Shown in pieces: positions 61,847 to 64,000 of a DNA stretch of 64,000 bases. Position 1 is the stretch's first letter; each line of letters starts with the position of its first letter. The notes beneath the pieces are model-generated. The model worked only from the letters and a program-made list of their open reading frames with translations, was not told the DNA's origin and did no database searches. Origin of the DNA: Laceyella putida (GTDB taxonomy: Bacteria > Bacillota > Bacilli > Thermoactinomycetales > Thermoactinomycetaceae); assembly GCF_042665195.1 (NCBI RefSeq), contig NZ_JBHTBW010000020.1, positions 68,076 through 132,075 of the forward strand, read 5' to 3'. A program made the translations under genes and the position numbers.

Positions 61847-63811
61847 TTATTCAGTCTGAGTCGGGACGGATTCCCGCTTCACAATCTCGTAATCGATGGT
61901 TTTCCACATGTCGTATAATTGGATAATCGTGTCCCGATCATATTTTTTGTAGTTCTCCCCCACCAACTCCATTACGCGATCCAGCTCTTCCCATGAGACA
62001 AGGCATCCGTGAAGCTTCCGTTCTTCGTCCCGGGTCTTGTCCGGCGTAGGCGTGGGGTACACGTCCCAACCCCGCAGGTAATGAAAGGCATTCCAGCGAC
62101 GGTGCTCCACCTCGGCCAGTTTCTCCAATTGATCACTGATTTCCAGCAGATACTCCTCCTTGCTGAGAACTTTTCCTTGCACCTTCTCGGCTTCATCCTT
62201 GGGCACCGCATCCAACCCGAGCAGCATGAGTTTGGTTAAAGCATGGTTGAATTGCGAGCGATTGGACTCCCGCTTAAAATCGGTGAGTTGTTCCCAACTG
62301 GGGAGATTGGCGGCGGCAGGACTCTCCCTCCGCTTTTGCTCCTGATACCGCTCGTGGATGAGTTTGGCCAACTTGTCCTGCTTCTCGTTGATGAACACCT
62401 CTTTGTTCAACACTTCATGGTAGTAACCGAAGCAGTACAGGTTCGCCAGTTCCTGCGTCTTTTGGTAAACCTGATAGCTGAGCAACCCTTCCTCTTTCAC
62501 GTTGATAAAGATCGGCAGGTGATTCAATTGTTTTGACAAACGGATGCCTTCCATCATGTTCAAGTAATCATCACCCGTCGACAGAAAGACATGGGTAAAA
62601 GGCTGACCATCTTTAAACAACCACTCCAACGCTTGGGCGTGGATATCAAAGGCGCGGAAATGAAAGTCAGCGACATGGTGGCTCTTGGGATATGTGCGGA
62701 ACCACAATTTCTTCACTTTCTCGATCTCTTTGTCCAACACGGTGATCGAAAGCTTGTTCTTGTTGTAAAAATGGGCGCGTTCCATCGCTTTGAGCGCCAC
62801 TTGCTGGTTGGTCTCATCAAAACCGACAAACAGCAAATGCAACGCATCACCGGACGGGTCTTTCACCCACTCTTCATAATGAAGATACAGCGGATACGCA
62901 TTTAATAGATTATCCGCGATTAAGCGGTGCGTATTGACGATTCGGACCACCGTCTCCTCGGCTTTGCTCATTTCTTTCTCAATTTCCTCATACAGGATGG
63001 TCGATTGTTGATCGGTTAAATGAAGAAGGATATTCAATGGCTCTCCGCTTCGGCGTTTCTCCCGAAAATAATCCCTGATGGAAATGAGTTCATCCAAGTT
63101 GGACGGGTCATCCTCATGGAACAGAATGCCATACCTGGCCCGGTGCAACCCGGCTGTCTCATACAAGTCATGATCCGTTTTGGTGCCAACCAACACCATG
63201 ACCCCCAATTCATCCAGGTACTCCTTCTCGGAAGAGGCGAGCCCCTCCGTTAACAAAATAACCCGTTCCCCTTGATCACGCAGGTTTTGGAGCAAGATTT
63301 TGCTTTGTTGGTGATAACCGACGACCACATAGTGGTTACCCAACAACTTATAGAAGAAAAGCTTGATCGACTCATTGAAAAACGAATACGCAATTTGAAA
63401 GATGGTAGAAATCAGATAAAGAGCCGCGGACCATCTCGCAATCTCAATCGATAAGGGATATGCGACGAACTTGTCGCCCGATTTGGTAAAAACATTATCC
63501 ACATCGATCATGAATAAGCGAAACGTGGAGTACAGCGCATTGATGAGGGGATAATCCTTATATGCGTAATGTTCGAAACCGTACACTCCCGTAAGCAGGG
63601 TGAGCAGAAACAGAAAAATCTGAAAAGAATACCGATTGGTTATGAGGAATATGAGCGAGAACAATAGCAAATAAGCCGTTAGCATGAGGGCCAAGTTCTC
63701 TTCCATGAGGTGATAGTGACTGGCTAAAATCCAAATCCCGACAGCCACCGGGATCATGATGAGGTAATAATACAAAAACAGCGTTTTATTTTTTCTTAGT
63801 CTCTCCACCAT
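61847..63811 (-). CDS. Membrane TrkA-N/RyR-domain protein
   Basis: 654 residues. Four TM helices (LYYYLIMIPVAVGIWILAS; LALMLTAYLLLFSLIFLIT; FQIFLFLLTLLTGVYGF; ARWSAALYLISTIFQIAYSF) are followed by a TrkA-N/RCK Rossmann domain (NHYVVVGYHQQSKILLQNLR) and a second Rossmann-like unit (DALHLLFVGFDETNQQVALK). Near the C terminus lies a RyR domain: LAEVEHRRWNAFHYLRGWDV. The pair ALYSTFRLFMIDVD and IEIARW is typical of channel-like RCK proteins that lack a clear selectivity filter. RyR modules were linked to TIR and nucleotide-signal conflict systems in comparative genomic work by Burroughs, Aravind and colleagues. Likely sensor or ion-flux effector; first gene of the operon. Start 63811 follows GCAGGTG. 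Confidence 0.75.
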   Translation of the reverse strand: MVERLRKNKTLFLYYYLIMIPVAVGIWILASHYHLMEENLALMLTAYLLLFSLIFLITNRYSFQIFLFLLTLLTGVYGFEHYAYKDYPLINALYSTFRLFMIDVDNVFTKSGDKFVAYPLSIEIARWSAALYLISTIFQIAYSFFNESIKLFFYKLLGNHYVVVGYHQQSKILLQNLRDQGERVILLTEGLASSEKEYLDELGVMVLVGTKTDHDLYETAGLHRARYGILFHEDDPSNLDELISIRDYFREKRRSGEPLNILLHLTDQQSTILYEEIEKEMSKAEETVVRIVNTHRLIADNLLNAYPLYLHYEEWVKDPSGDALHLLFVGFDETNQQVALKAMERAHFYNKNKLSITVLDKEIEKVKKLWFRTYPKSHHVADFHFRAFDIHAQALEWLFKDGQPFTHVFLSTGDDYLNMMEGIRLSKQLNHLPIFINVKEEGLLSYQVYQKTQELANLYCFGYYHEVLNKEVFINEKQDKLAKLIHERYQEQKRRESPAAANLPSWEQLTDFKRESNRSQFNHALTKLMLLGLDAVPKDEAEKVQGKVLSKEEYLLEISDQLEKLAEVEHRRWNAFHYLRGWDVYPTPTPDKTRDEERKLHGCLVSWEELDRVMELVGENYKKYDRDTIIQLYDMWKTIDYEIVKRESVPTQTE

Positions 63812-63959
63812 TTTTTCACCTGCAATAATAATGATAAAACCATTATACGTAAATCTATTTGCCATTGACATGCTACACATTGTATATTATGTTAAATTTC
63901 TAAATATAACAAGAGGGTTTCTTTCATGTCCATTTGTAGAGTAGGGAACTGAAACTTTT

Positions 63960-63978
63960 GGCGACCTTTCGGGTCGCC
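63960..63978. terminator. Hairpin, possible terminator near window edge
   Basis: The stem GGCGACC with GGTCGCC around TTTCG lacks a strong T run. It may end a gene beyond the window or belong to the leader of the RyR operon. Low certainty. Confidence 0.35.
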
Positions 63979-64000
63979 TTACTCATTTCAACTCCCCCTC

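Noticed and set aside
63934..63960. An eight-codon frame MSICRVGN near the right edge
   Set aside because: Too short, with no repeat or conserved core like the two micropeptides; likely chance.

Overview
The window looks like a low-to-mid G+C, spore-former-type Gram-positive (Bacillales; many features fit the Alicyclobacillaceae/Thermoactinomycetaceae, but no rRNA or housekeeping marker allows a firm placement). Evidence: strong AGGAGG-type ribosome sites, frequent TTG/GTG starts, Bacillus-like intrinsic terminators, Gram-positive surface proteins (LPKTA sortase signal, CWB2 repeats, a WapA-like RHS protein), a sulfonate operon with a YezD-type leader gene, and a YesM/YesN-like regulatory pair. 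No tRNA, rRNA or CRISPR array was seen.

Layout. 0-9.9 kb: the end of an MFS gene, a VOC protein, an HSP90-like/Sel1-repeat operon, a PIG-L deacetylase divergent from a CWB2 surface protein, and a HEAT-like protein. 10-26 kb: a conflict island. It holds a 2355-residue RHS/WapA-type secreted toxin with a C-terminal deaminase, and downstream of it six paralogous beta-propeller (WD40-like) genes. These are two tandem copies of a three-gene unit of about 4.28 kb (short, short, ankyrin-fused). A second copy of the PIG-L/CWB2 divergent pair (26.4-29.5 kb) closes the island; its intergenic region carries an extra ~415 bp with IS200/IS605-type structure. 29.6-34.1 kb: yezD-ssuA-ssuD-ssuC-ssuB sulfonate uptake. 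34.4-39.1 kb: a 14-TM efflux pump, small membrane proteins and a secreted esterase. 39.3-46.7 kb: a membrane-anchored sugar-binding sensor, histidine kinase and AraC-type response regulator, followed by an mglBAC galactose-type ABC transporter.

46.8-55.5 kb is accessory DNA: a 56-residue ORF, an AraC/GyrI regulator, an LPXTG protein, and a TolB-like gene with a truncated second copy. Two orphan deaminase toxin tips lie here, each followed by a member of the same putative immunity family, then a DUF3427/DUF3883-like nuclease and a frameshifted small gene. 55.6-57.2 kb holds an HTH-TPR (RRNPP-like) regulator followed by two micro-genes of 16 and 17 codons that share the core SNDD(I/V)DP, then a terminator: a candidate peptide signalling cassette. 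57.3-63.8 kb is a four-gene leftward operon: a membrane TrkA-N/RyR protein, a TIR-domain protein, an SPFH-like coiled-coil protein and a membrane SH3b protein, a plausible undescribed NAD- or nucleotide-linked stress or immune system.

The most interesting parts are the TIR/RyR operon, the HTH-TPR/micropeptide cassette with its abrupt base-composition break, and the orphan deaminase tip-immunity cassettes with homology to the RHS toxin tip 25-35 kb away. Functions of these three are inferences from domain recognition by eye; no database search was run.
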